Assembly (NCBI GenBank): GCA_900318345.1
Contig: ONKD01000001.1
Span: 168,368-232,367, forward strand
Source: an uncultured Prevotellaceae bacterium
GTDB lineage: Bacteria; Bacteroidota; Bacteroidia; Bacteroidales; Muribaculaceae
Direction of reading: 5' to 3'
DNA: 64,000 nt
Shown: one piece after another, positions 17,762 to 26,938 of the stretch
How positions within the stretch are numbered: the first letter of the stretch is position 1
How the letters are laid out: each line of letters begins with the position of its first letter
Program-made: the position numbers and the translations under genes
Notes under the pieces: model-generated
Seen by the model: only the letters and a program-made list of their open reading frames with translations
The model's database searches: none
Told to the model about the DNA's origin: nothing

Positions 17762-20263
17762 ATGAGCAAACACAAAGGCAACCAGAATAAGAAAGTGAGT
17801 GATAATCAGAGGTATTTCAATCCTGACATCAGTGGAGTACAACAATCCGAGGATTACCGCAAGAAACGCGAAGTCGAAGAGGCCATCGATCACGAGAAAA
17901 CCACCAAGTGGCAACGCTTCATAGCGTTCTTCCAGAACGGCAGGCTCCGTTTTGCGACAGGCATCATCCTGTTGATATTAGGTGTCTACCTGCTCATCTC
18001 GTTCCTGTCCTTCTTCCTGTCGGCAGGGATGAGTGACCAGAACCGCATCACTAACTACTCGATGATCGAGAACGCCCAGATGCCCGACCAGATCCGCAAT
18101 GCGGGAGCTGCGGTTGGCGCGTCGTTGAGCGACTTTTTCATCTCCAGTGGCGTGGGCGTGGCCGCGTTCATCATCGTCATCTGGATACTCACGTTAGGCA
18201 TGAGATTTGTGCGCAAGAGGAAAAAGATTCATTTCTTCTCCTATACCTTTGTGTGCCTTTTCAGCATCTTCACCTTCTCGATGGTTGTTGGAGCTGCCAC
18301 CTATTTCATCAAGCCCATCACATTCTTCCCGTTGGGTGGATACTTCGGGTTCTATGCCAACAAGTGGCTGCTGGGACTCGTGGGCTTATATGGCATGATT
18401 GCCGTGAACCTGATCATCTTCATGCTGTGGGGATTCCTCACTTACCAGACCTTTGCGGCAATTTACAAGCAGTTGCAATCTGAAATTGAGAAAAAGCGCA
18501 ACCGCAACAAGGATGAGGACGAGAGAGTGGTGAATCAGCCTGGCGAGTCGACCTTCCTGGGCGGTGAGCAGCGAGTGACCGAGGCCTCAAACGCTGAACC
18601 GACTGTTGAAAAACGAGGGTTCACTAACATAGTGCGCAGGAACAAACCCCAAGCCCCCAAGAGCGAAAACGAGGATGGCGGCAAGACCGCTCGCCTGAAA
18701 CCCATCACAGCCAGTACTGATGTGAGCAACCCTCACGATCCCACTGGTGAATACCGTCATTATCGCTTCCCCACCCTGGACCTGTTGCAGGACATCCGCA
18801 TGAATCCCAACAGCGTTGACAAGCAGGAGCAAGACGAGAACAAGCAGCGCATCCGCGATACCCTGAGCAAATATGGCATCGAGATCAAGGAAATCATGGT
18901 CCATGTGGGCCCCACGGTGACCTTGTTTGAGATTGTCCCCGAGGATGGTGTTCGCGTGAACAAGATCCGTGGTTTGGAGGATGATATCGCCTTGAGCCTT
19001 GCCGCCCTGGGCATCCGCATCATCGCGCCCATGCCCGGCAAGGGAACCATCGGCATCGAGGTGCCCAACCGCGACCCGCAAGTGGTGCCCATGCGCGAGG
19101 TGCTTGGTTCCAAAGCCTTCCAGGAGAGTCGTGCCAAGCTGCCCATGTGCCTGGGCTGCACAGTGAGCAACGAGGTGTTTATCGCCGACCTGACCAAGAT
19201 GCCCCACTTGCTGGTAGCAGGTGCAACCGGTAAGGGTAAATCTGTTGGTCTGAACGCCATCATCACGTCGCTGCTTTACAAGAAAGGACCGTCGGAGCTG
19301 AAGTTTGTCTTGGTTGACCCCAAGCGCGTCGAGTTCAGCGTGTATGCCGACCTAGAGAAATACTACTTTGCCAAGGCACCCGGTGAGGAAAAAGCCATCA
19401 TCACCGACACCGACCGCGTCATCAAGACCCTGAACTGCCTGGTTCAAGAGATGGAAGACCGCTACAGGGTGTTTGAGGAAGTGAGGGTGCGCAACGTGAG
19501 CGATTACAACGATATGTGGCGCCGCGAGCTGCGTGAAGTGCGCGACGAACACGGCGAGAAGAAATATCAATATATGCCTTATATCGTGGGCATTATCGAC
19601 GAGTTCAGCGACATGATCATGACCGCCGGCAAGGAGGTGGAGACGCCGCTGGTGCGCATTGCTCAGAAAGCGCGTGCCGTGGGTATCCACATGATTATCG
19701 CCACCCAGCGCCCGTCGTCCAAGGTCATCACTGGTCTGATTAAGGGTAACTTCCCGGGCCGCATCGCCTTTGCCGTTGCCCAGCGCATCGACAGTCAAAT
19801 CATCATCGACCGCACGGGAGCCCAGCAGCTCATCGGACGCGGTGACATGCTGTTCCAGATTGACGGCGAGTTGACCCGACTGCAGTGCCCGTTTGTCGAT
19901 ACTCCTGACATCGTGCGCATCTGTGACTTCATCAAGGAGCAAGAGGACAACGACCGTGACATCAGCCACGAGGAACCCTACCTGTTGCCCGAGTACGTCG
20001 GCAAGGATGAGGGAGGTAGCAGCGATGCCAATGTGGGCAACGTCAAGGACCGCGACCCGCTGTTTGAGGAGGCCGTCAGGTTTATCGTGATGGGCAATAC
20101 CGCGAGCACCTCGTCGTTGCAGCGCCGCTACGAGATCGGTTACAACCGAGCAGGTCGCCTCATGGACCAGATGGAGCATGCGGGCATCGTCGGCCCAGCC
20201 CAGGGCAGCAAGCCGCGCCAGGTGCTTGTCAGTCCCATGGACATTGACCAACTATTCACGTGA
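17762..20263 (+). CDS. ftsK: DNA translocase FtsK/SpoIIIE
   Basis: Divisome-linked ATPase that pumps chromosome ends through the septum and supports dimer resolution. The N-terminal part (to about residue 245) has four hydrophobic segments anchoring it in the inner membrane. A charged linker follows, then the alpha/beta motor with Walker A GATGKGKSVGLN near residue 487 and Walker B region YIVGIIDEFSDM. A C-terminal winged-helix gamma domain (SSLQRRYEIGYNRAGRLMDQME) completes it. I start at ATG 17762 (MSKHKGNQ) rather than an upstream in-frame TTG at 17747. A LolA-like gene follows, an order common in Bacteroidetes. Confidence 0.95.
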   Translation: MSKHKGNQNKKVSDNQRYFNPDISGVQQSEDYRKKREVEEAIDHEKTTKWQRFIAFFQNGRLRFATGIILLILGVYLLISFLSFFLSAGMSDQNRITNYSMIENAQMPDQIRNAGAAVGASLSDFFISSGVGVAAFIIVIWILTLGMRFVRKRKKIHFFSYTFVCLFSIFTFSMVVGAATYFIKPITFFPLGGYFGFYANKWLLGLVGLYGMIAVNLIIFMLWGFLTYQTFAAIYKQLQSEIEKKRNRNKDEDERVVNQPGESTFLGGEQRVTEASNAEPTVEKRGFTNIVRRNKPQAPKSENEDGGKTARLKPITASTDVSNPHDPTGEYRHYRFPTLDLLQDIRMNPNSVDKQEQDENKQRIRDTLSKYGIEIKEIMVHVGPTVTLFEIVPEDGVRVNKIRGLEDDIALSLAALGIRIIAPMPGKGTIGIEVPNRDPQVVPMREVLGSKAFQESRAKLPMCLGCTVSNEVFIADLTKMPHLLVAGATGKGKSVGLNAIITSLLYKKGPSELKFVLVDPKRVEFSVYADLEKYYFAKAPGEEKAIITDTDRVIKTLNCLVQEMEDRYRVFEEVRVRNVSDYNDMWRRELREVRDEHGEKKYQYMPYIVGIIDEFSDMIMTAGKEVETPLVRIAQKARAVGIHMIIATQRPSSKVITGLIKGNFPGRIAFAVAQRIDSQIIIDRTGAQQLIGRGDMLFQIDGELTRLQCPFVDTPDIVRICDFIKEQEDNDRDISHEEPYLLPEYVGKDEGGSSDANVGNVKDRDPLFEEAVRFIVMGNTASTSSLQRRYEIGYNRAGRLMDQMEHAGIVGPAQGSKPRQVLVSPMDIDQLFT

Positions 20264-20271
20264 TCAGCAAC

Positions 20272-20304
20272 AGAGTGCCCCACATCATGGTTGGCACTCT
20301 TTTT
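20272..20304 (+). terminator. Terminator after ftsK
   Basis: AGAGTGCC (20272-20279) pairs with GGCACTCT (20293-20300), followed by TTTT. It lies between ftsK and the LolA-like gene, so readthrough may be partial. Confidence 0.65.
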
Positions 20305-20338
20305 GCAGTAAAAATTGACTGGACAAAACTTTACTGAA

Positions 20339-20944
20339 ATGAAAAGAATAGTAATTGCTATACTTGCAGTTATAGCCGCAGTGAGCATGGAGGCACAGAC
20401 GCCCCAGGCCATGCTCGACAAGTGTGTGGCAGCTATTAACGCCAGCGGTGGCGTGACCGCCAATTACAGCATCATCACCGACCAAGGCACCAGCAGCGGC
20501 ACCATCGCCATGCAAGGCAAGAAGTTCAGAGTGCTGTCACCTGATGCCAAGTGCTGGTATGACGGCAAGACCCAATGGTCATGGTCACCTCTCACTGGCG
20601 AGGTAAATATAACAACACCTGACCAAGAGGAGTTACAAATGACCAATCCACTGGCTGCGGTACAGCACTTTAAGGCTAACTTCACCATGAAGAAAGCCAA
20701 GGCCAAGACCGCCAAGACCTACGTCATCAAGCTCACACCCAAGAAAAAAGACAACATCAAGACGTTGTGGCTATATTTTGACGAGACGACCTCGCTGCTG
20801 CGCACAGCACGATTTGAGATGAAAGACAAATCGGTGTACACTGTCAGCATCAAGGGCTATAAGCACAAGTCACTGCCCGCATCCACATTCACCTTTGACA
20901 AGTCACAAGTTCCGGCAGGCACCGAGGTTGTGGATTTGAGGTAG
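20339..20944 (+). CDS. LolA-like outer-membrane lipoprotein carrier protein
   Basis: Periplasmic protein with a signal peptide (MKRIVIAILAVIAAVSMEAQ) and an unclosed beta-barrel fold of the LolA type. Typical strands are FRVLSPDAKCWYDGKTQWSW and LWLYFDETTSLLRTARFEMK. LolA moves lipoproteins from the inner to the outer membrane. Bacteroidetes carry several LolA-like proteins, so the exact cargo is uncertain. The start is ATG 20339, because earlier in-frame codons would put residues before the signal peptide. It lies just behind the ftsK terminator. Confidence 0.82.
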   Translation: MKRIVIAILAVIAAVSMEAQTPQAMLDKCVAAINASGGVTANYSIITDQGTSSGTIAMQGKKFRVLSPDAKCWYDGKTQWSWSPLTGEVNITTPDQEELQMTNPLAAVQHFKANFTMKKAKAKTAKTYVIKLTPKKKDNIKTLWLYFDETTSLLRTARFEMKDKSVYTVSIKGYKHKSLPASTFTFDKSQVPAGTEVVDLR

Positions 20945-20986
20945 TTTCGCTTTAGGCGTTAGTTTTTAGGAATTTATAGTAAAGAC

Positions 20987-21895
20987 ATGTATCAATACTT
21001 TGTTGGCCCCCTTGTAGGTGCTGTCATTGGCTATATCACCAATGACATTGCCATACGCATGTTGTTCAGGCCCCATCAGGCCAAGTATTTCATGGGAATC
21101 CACATCCCGTTCACGCCTGGTATCATCCCCAAGGAGAAAGCGCGTATCGCTGGAGCCATAGGCAAAGCCGTGAGCGAGAACCTGATGAATCGCGAGGTGC
21201 TGGAGAAGAGTCTGCTCAGTGAGGACATGCTCACCAAGATGAGCACTGCTATCGACGAGTTTGTCACCACTCAGAGCACCAACGACGAGACCATCGAGCA
21301 GTTTGCCCGGCACTATCTGACCGAAGAGGATATCATCGCCATGCGCCAGAACGTGTCGGATGGCATCGTCAAGATGGTGTCTTCAAAATTGACCGACAGC
21401 AACATGGGTGAGCAAATCGCCCACATGGCCACCGAACATGTTCTAGCCAAAACACGCAACAGCGTGGCCGGACTGTTTGGAGCAGATAAACTAGTTGCCG
21501 GCGTTGCACAGCCCATAGAGAAAATTCTGGCAAAACACATCAATGAAATCCTGCAGACCAACTCACAACAGATGATTAAAGACCTGGTGGTGAAGCAGTC
21601 AGACGACCTGTTGAACATGTCCATGAGCCAACTGGTGAGCAACCATGACGAACAGGTGGCGCAAATCAAGAGCGGCATCCTGAATGCCTATCGCGTCATC
21701 ATCACCGAGCACCTGCCGCGCATCCTGCAAGATATCGACATCAGCGGCATCATCGAGCAACGCATCAATGAGATGGACATGGATGAAGCCGAAGCCATCA
21801 TCCTCGACGTGATGAAAAAAGAGCTCCGCGCCATCGTGTGGCTCGGAGCACTGTTAGGTAGCATCATGGGCACCGTTAATGCCCTGATTCTTTAA
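20987..21895 (+). CDS. DUF445 family membrane protein
   Basis: A 302-residue protein of the DUF445 (YheB/YjiN-like) family, function unknown. It has a hydrophobic N-terminal helix (FVGPLVGAVIGYITNDIAIR), the family motif TPGIIPKEKARIAGAIGKAV, a long amphipathic helical middle, and a C-terminal membrane helix (IVWLGALLGSIMGTVNALIL). The topology is thus anchored at both ends with a soluble helical body. Its stop lies only 3 bases from the convergent korB stop. Confidence 0.85.
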   Translation: MYQYFVGPLVGAVIGYITNDIAIRMLFRPHQAKYFMGIHIPFTPGIIPKEKARIAGAIGKAVSENLMNREVLEKSLLSEDMLTKMSTAIDEFVTTQSTNDETIEQFARHYLTEEDIIAMRQNVSDGIVKMVSSKLTDSNMGEQIAHMATEHVLAKTRNSVAGLFGADKLVAGVAQPIEKILAKHINEILQTNSQQMIKDLVVKQSDDLLNMSMSQLVSNHDEQVAQIKSGILNAYRVIITEHLPRILQDIDISGIIEQRINEMDMDEAEAIILDVMKKELRAIVWLGALLGSIMGTVNALIL

Positions 21896-21898
21896 TCA

Positions 21899-22927
21899 TT
21901 AATCTACTTGCCAAGTGTCGCCTGACATGATTACGTCTCTCAAGCAGGTGAAACCATGCTTTGCCTTGGCTTCCTCGACCTGCTCAGCAACAGAGACTTC
22001 ATAGGTAGAATCTTCAACCGAGCGGATGACACCCAGTGCCACTGGAAGGTCGCTTCCGTCCATCTTGGCCAGCATCTGATGCAGGAAGTTGCTCTCGCAA
22101 TGGGCATCGTGGACGAGCACGTCATCGATAGTGTAACCGTCCTCACCGATGGTCACAGCCTTGAGGCCAAAGCCATCCTGCACGAGTCCGCGGTTATTGT
22201 CCTTACCAAAGATCATCTTCTCGCCATGCACGAGGTGGATAGTGCGGTCAGCACGGTTCTCACGATCGGTGATGTAGTTGTGGATGCCGTTGTTGAAAAT
22301 CATACAGTTCTGCAGAATCTCAACGACCGAGCAGCCCTTGTGCTCAGCGGCAGCCATCATCACTTCCTGGCTGATATCAAGTGCTACATCAAGACTGCGG
22401 GCGAAGAAGGTGCCACGTGCACCGAAGGTCAACTCGGCGGGCACAAAGGGATCCTCAACCGTGCCATAGGGCGATGACTTGGACTTGAAACCGCGAGCGC
22501 TCGTGGGTGAGAACTGTCCCTTGGTCAAACCGTAGATGCGGTTATTCAACATCAGCAGGTTCACGTCGATGTTACGACGCACCTCATGGATAAAGTGATT
22601 GCCACCAATGGCCAGGCAGTCACCATCACCCGACACCTGCCAAACGGTCATGTCGGGGTTAGCGGTCTTGAAACCTGTAGCCACCGCTCCACCACGGCCG
22701 TGAATGGTGTGGAACGCGTAGGTCTTGGTATAGTAAGGCAGACGCGAACTGCAACCGATACCCGAAATCACAGCGGTCTTCTCGGGCGGGATGCCCAGAT
22801 GGGCCATCGACTTGAGCAGTACATTGAGCACGGCGTGGTCACCACAACCGGGACACCAGCGCACGGGCTGGTTATTCTTGTAATCCAAAGGCTTATAAGC
22901 CATTTCTTGGTTCTTATTCTCTTCCAT
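21899..22927 (-). CDS. korB: 2-oxoglutarate:ferredoxin oxidoreductase, beta subunit
   Basis: TPP-binding subunit of the oxygen-sensitive enzyme that converts 2-oxoglutarate and CoA to succinyl-CoA with reduction of ferredoxin, or the reverse in reductive carboxylation. The signatures are WCPGCGDHAVL (cluster/TPP region), the TPP-binding GDGDCLAIGGNH and NNRIYGLTKGQ. The length of 342 residues is normal. Its ATG overlaps the korA stop (TAATG), giving coupled translation and stoichiometric subunits. Confidence 0.93.
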   Translation of the reverse strand: MEENKNQEMAYKPLDYKNNQPVRWCPGCGDHAVLNVLLKSMAHLGIPPEKTAVISGIGCSSRLPYYTKTYAFHTIHGRGGAVATGFKTANPDMTVWQVSGDGDCLAIGGNHFIHEVRRNIDVNLLMLNNRIYGLTKGQFSPTSARGFKSKSSPYGTVEDPFVPAELTFGARGTFFARSLDVALDISQEVMMAAAEHKGCSVVEILQNCMIFNNGIHNYITDRENRADRTIHLVHGEKMIFGKDNNRGLVQDGFGLKAVTIGEDGYTIDDVLVHDAHCESNFLHQMLAKMDGSDLPVALGVIRSVEDSTYEVSVAEQVEEAKAKHGFTCLRDVIMSGDTWQVD

Positions 22928-24786
22928 TACAATTCCTCCTCCATCATGATGTTTTTAACTCCGTCAACAATCTCCTGTACCAGGAATGGCTGTCCCTGCA
23001 CCTTGTTGATGTGGCAGATGTTCAGGTTAGGTATCTTGCTCTGCAGGTAACTTGCCAATTGACCGGTATTGAGCTCGGCAACAATCACAGTCTTGAAGCG
23101 GCTGAGCAACTCGGCCGTGTTCTTGGGCAAGGGGTTGATGTAGCGGATGTGGGTCATCGCAATCCTGAAGCCCTCATTGTTCAAGCGGTTAACGGCATCC
23201 AGGATGTGGCCATAGGTACTACCCCATCCCAGGATAATCGTGTCGGCGCCCGAGTCACCCTTCAGTTTGAGTTCGGGAATGTCGTTGACCACATTAGCGA
23301 TCTTCATGCGGCGAGTCTCAACCATGTGGGCATGGTTGATGGGATCGTTACTGAGGACGCCCAGGTTATAGTCCTTCTCCAGACCACCGACAACGTGCTC
23401 CAGACCGGGAGTGCCGGGGATTGCCCAGTAGCGGATGCCCAGGGCGTTGCGCATGAACGGTGTCCAAGTGGGCTTCAATGCCTCAGGAACATAGTTGGGC
23501 TTAATCACGGGATACTCACCCTCCTCGGGTACGCGCCATGCCGATGAACCATTAGCAATAAACGCGTCGGTCAACAAGATAACCGGAGTCATGTGCTCGA
23601 TAGCGATGCGGGCAGCCTGGAATGCCATCTTGAAGCAGTCGGTGGGCGAAGCGGCAGCCATCACCACGAGGGGGCTCTCACCGCTACGGCCATAGAGTGC
23701 CTGGTTGAGGTCGGTCTGCTCGGTCTTGGTGGGCAATCCTGTCGAGGGGCCACCACGCTGCACGTCAACGAGGACGAGAGGCAACTCGGCCATCACTGCA
23801 AGTCCCAGGGCCTCGCTCTTGAGCGCCAGACCAGGACCAGAAGTCGTTGTCACTGCCAGGTGTCCGGCAAAGGCGGCACCAATAGCCGAACAAATGCCGC
23901 CGATCTCATCCTCCATCTGAATGGCCTTAACGCCCAAATCGCGGCGCTTGGCCAGCTCATGCAGGATGTCGGTAGCGGGGGTAATGGGATAGGAACCGAG
24001 GAACAAGGGACGACCGCTCATCTCAGAGGCCATAATCAAGCCCCAAGCAGTTGCCTTGTTACCACTCACGTCGGTGTAAGTGCCAGGACGAACCTCATCG
24101 CTCTGAATGCGGTAAGTCGATACCGTGGCGTGGATGTTGTGTCCATAGTTGTAACCACCCTTGATGACCAGTTCATTGGCGGCATAGACTTCAGGTTTCT
24201 CGGCAAACTTGGCCTTCAAGAACTTCAACGGAGCCTCCATGGGGCGGTTGAAGAGCCAGCACACGAGACCCAAGGCAAACATGTTACGGCACTTGAGCTG
24301 GGCTTTCAGATCCATGCCGGTGTCCTTGAGCGCTTCCTTGACCATCGTGGTGATGGGCGCCTCAATGACCTGAGCCTTGAGGTTCAATTCCTCATAGGGC
24401 TCGTCGGTGGTGTACAAAGCCTTGTCAAGACCAGCCTGGGTAAAGGTGTCGATGTCCACGATGGCGGCACCACCCTTGCGCAGGAACTGAGCGTTCATCT
24501 TGAGCGCCGCGGGATTCATTGCCACTAGCACATCACACTCGTCACCAGGCGTGTGAACGCCATGACCGATGTGTACCTGAAAACCCGACACACCACCCAG
24601 TGAGCCCTGTGGGGCACGCACCTCGGCGGGATAATCGGGGAAAGTTGAGATGCGGTCGCCTAGACCTGCACTCACATTTGAGAAGATGTTGCCAGCCAAC
24701 TGCATGCCATCGCCACTATCGCCTGAAAAACGAACGACGATGCTCTGTCGGAACTGGACTTTTGCTTTTTCTGCTTTTTCTGCCAT
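22927..24786 (-). CDS. korA: 2-oxoglutarate:ferredoxin oxidoreductase, fused gamma-alpha subunit
   Basis: Large subunit partner of KorB. The N-terminal ~200 residues are the gamma (POR) domain (RFSGDSGDGMQLAGNIF, GSLGGVSGFQVHIG). The remainder is the alpha pyrimidine-binding domain (GSYPITPATDILHELA, QMEDEIGGICSAIGAAFAG). It ends with the domain II region AELNTGQLASYLQSKIP. I set the start at ATG 24786 (MAEKAEKAKVQFRQ), since an upstream in-frame ATG at 24855 sits on the promoter box at 24845-24852. Confidence 0.93.
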   Translation of the reverse strand: MAEKAEKAKVQFRQSIVVRFSGDSGDGMQLAGNIFSNVSAGLGDRISTFPDYPAEVRAPQGSLGGVSGFQVHIGHGVHTPGDECDVLVAMNPAALKMNAQFLRKGGAAIVDIDTFTQAGLDKALYTTDEPYEELNLKAQVIEAPITTMVKEALKDTGMDLKAQLKCRNMFALGLVCWLFNRPMEAPLKFLKAKFAEKPEVYAANELVIKGGYNYGHNIHATVSTYRIQSDEVRPGTYTDVSGNKATAWGLIMASEMSGRPLFLGSYPITPATDILHELAKRRDLGVKAIQMEDEIGGICSAIGAAFAGHLAVTTTSGPGLALKSEALGLAVMAELPLVLVDVQRGGPSTGLPTKTEQTDLNQALYGRSGESPLVVMAAASPTDCFKMAFQAARIAIEHMTPVILLTDAFIANGSSAWRVPEEGEYPVIKPNYVPEALKPTWTPFMRNALGIRYWAIPGTPGLEHVVGGLEKDYNLGVLSNDPINHAHMVETRRMKIANVVNDIPELKLKGDSGADTIILGWGSTYGHILDAVNRLNNEGFRIAMTHIRYINPLPKNTAELLSRFKTVIVAELNTGQLASYLQSKIPNLNICHINKVQGQPFLVQEIVDGVKNIMMEEEL

Positions 24787-24844
24787 TTCTGAATATTGAG
24801 GTTTTATAAACAGTTCACAGTAATTTAGCTTCCTAAAACAGCGG

Positions 24845-24852
24845 CAAAAGTA
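24845..24852 (-). promoter_or_regulatory. -7 box of korAB
   Basis: TACTTTTG on the minus strand, about 58 bases before the korA ATG. Confidence 0.5.
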
Positions 24853-25024
24853 CAACTTATTTTGCTAATAAGGGGTAGCAAGAGGGTGCTATTTTTGAGA
24901 ACACCTCAAAAAGACGCACCAAAACGAGCCCAACGGTCATTGCACGGCCATAATGAGCCTTTTTTCGGGCTTCTCACCCCCAATAAGTGAACGGCATGAG
25001 GGCCCAAAAGCACGAAGAAAACCA

Positions 25025-26938
25025 CTACTTCTTGATGGTGCGGTAAGTATCGTCGTCAAGATGCTCGACAAAGCCTTCATCAACGAGGAAAGAGAGCATG
25101 TTGATGACCTCGTCACGGGGAAATGACAAGGTGTTGAGAAATTCATCCAGGCGGCGTGGCCTCAGGCCTGCCATGTAGAGGATGCCCTGTTGCACATCCT
25201 GGGGCTGGTGATCACCACGCTTGCGGCGGTCATTACACAGGTCACAATGGCCACAATCCTCATCGGCCCGCTCGCCAAAGTAGCCCAGCAACATGCGTTC
25301 ACGGCATCCTGCATCGCTATAGGCATAATTGATAGTCGCCTCGACACGCTGGGTCATGCGGTCCCGCAGGTCCTCATAGACCGCTTTGGGGATGAGCACG
25401 TGCTTGGGTTCGTCGCGCGAGGTAGTATAGATAATATAAGGTGTGCGCTTGCGAGGCACGTAGTGCAGGATGTGCATCCTGGTGAGTTCAAGCAGGGAAT
25501 TATATATGGTTTCCTGGTCAAGACCGGTCCTGAATGCGATGACATCCTCGTTGATAAAGACATAATCGGCAAACAGGCCCGTGTATAGCCTGAGGATGGC
25601 CTGCAACACCTGATCGGCACCCCGAGTGGTGGTTTCCAGATCATAGAGTTCTTCCTTCTTGGCCAGAATCATTACGCGGGATTGGGTCTCGATTTCCTCG
25701 ACAAACTCGATATATCCTGCCTGGGTAAGGATTTTCAATGCATTGTGGGTGGGAAGCACGGGCAGGTCATAAGTGCGGCAGAACAAGTTAAAGTTGAAAT
25801 CAAACATCTGCTGGAACCCCTCGCCCAAACTCACACCCAGGAAATCGCCCACACGCTCATAGACCATGCGGATAAAGTCTTTCTCAGGAAAAGCCTCGGT
25901 AATGTGCCGCCGCAGCACTCGCTGGTCGGTGTGCTTGACCAACAGCACGGCGTAGGATCGCTTGCCGTCACGGCCAGCCCTACCCGCCTCTTGATAGTAT
26001 TCCTCGAGCGAGTTGGGCACATCAACATGCACCACAAGCCTCACGTCGGGTTTGTCAATACCCATGCCGAAGGCATTGGTCGCCACGATCACACGGCACT
26101 CGTCATGGGTCCACTTGTTTTGCTTGTCCTCCTTGTCCTCGACATAGAGGCCCGCATGATAAAAATCGGCATTGATGCCTGCACGGTTGAGCTCATCAGA
26201 GATCTGTTTGGAACGTTTGCGGGAACGCACATACACGATAGCGGTGCCAGGCACTGAACGCAGGATGTGGATGAGCTCGGTTACTTTCTCCTCGGTGGGC
26301 CGCACGACATAGGATAAGTTACTGCGGGCAAAACTCATCGACAACACATTGGGGGCCTTAAAGTTAAGACACCGCTGGATATCCTCCACGACGACAGGGG
26401 TAGCGGTTGCCGTCAAGGCCAACACAGGTACCGAAGGAAAGAGTTTGCGCACCTGGGCAATGCGCAGGAACGATGGGCGAAAGTCATAGCCCCACTGCGA
26501 AATGCAGTGAGCCTCATCGACCACAATGAGGGAAACGGGCATCTGGCGCAGGTGCTCAAGGAAAGAGCGCGACTGCAACCGCTCGGGCGACACATAGAGG
26601 AATTTATTGTTGCCGTAGAGGCATTTCTCGTAGGTGCGGGTCACTTCTCCACGCGTGAGTCCGGCATAGAGGTAGGTCGCCTTGATGTGCAGCGCGCGCA
26701 GGCGGTCCACCTGATCCTTCATCAGCGAGATAATGGGCGTAATGACAAGGGCCATGCCATCGATGGCCATTGTGGGAACCTGAAAAGTGATAGACTTGCC
26801 TCCACCCGTGGGCATCAGCCCCAAAGTGTCACGACCAGCAAGCACCGACTCGATGATGTCTTGCTGCAAGGGCCTGAATGCATCATAGCCCCAATATTTT
26901 TTCAGGACATCGTGAATGGGCTTATGCTGACTCGGCAT
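25025..26938 (-). CDS. recQ: ATP-dependent DNA helicase RecQ
   Basis: 3'-5' DNA helicase for recombination and replication-fork repair. It has Walker A MPTGGGKS (residues ~42-49), DEAH box VVDEAHCISQWGYDFRP, helicase motifs VYVRSRKRSKQI and EYYQEAGRAGRDG, and a RecQ zinc site ending DCGHCDLC. A winged-helix domain follows. At 637 residues it lacks a recognisable HRDC domain. Its start overlaps the end of recJ by 17 bases, so the two are one operon. Confidence 0.95.
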   Translation of the reverse strand: MPSQHKPIHDVLKKYWGYDAFRPLQQDIIESVLAGRDTLGLMPTGGGKSITFQVPTMAIDGMALVITPIISLMKDQVDRLRALHIKATYLYAGLTRGEVTRTYEKCLYGNNKFLYVSPERLQSRSFLEHLRQMPVSLIVVDEAHCISQWGYDFRPSFLRIAQVRKLFPSVPVLALTATATPVVVEDIQRCLNFKAPNVLSMSFARSNLSYVVRPTEEKVTELIHILRSVPGTAIVYVRSRKRSKQISDELNRAGINADFYHAGLYVEDKEDKQNKWTHDECRVIVATNAFGMGIDKPDVRLVVHVDVPNSLEEYYQEAGRAGRDGKRSYAVLLVKHTDQRVLRRHITEAFPEKDFIRMVYERVGDFLGVSLGEGFQQMFDFNFNLFCRTYDLPVLPTHNALKILTQAGYIEFVEEIETQSRVMILAKKEELYDLETTTRGADQVLQAILRLYTGLFADYVFINEDVIAFRTGLDQETIYNSLLELTRMHILHYVPRKRTPYIIYTTSRDEPKHVLIPKAVYEDLRDRMTQRVEATINYAYSDAGCRERMLLGYFGERADEDCGHCDLCNDRRKRGDHQPQDVQQGILYMAGLRPRRLDEFLNTLSFPRDEVINMLSFLVDEGFVEHLDDDTYRTIKK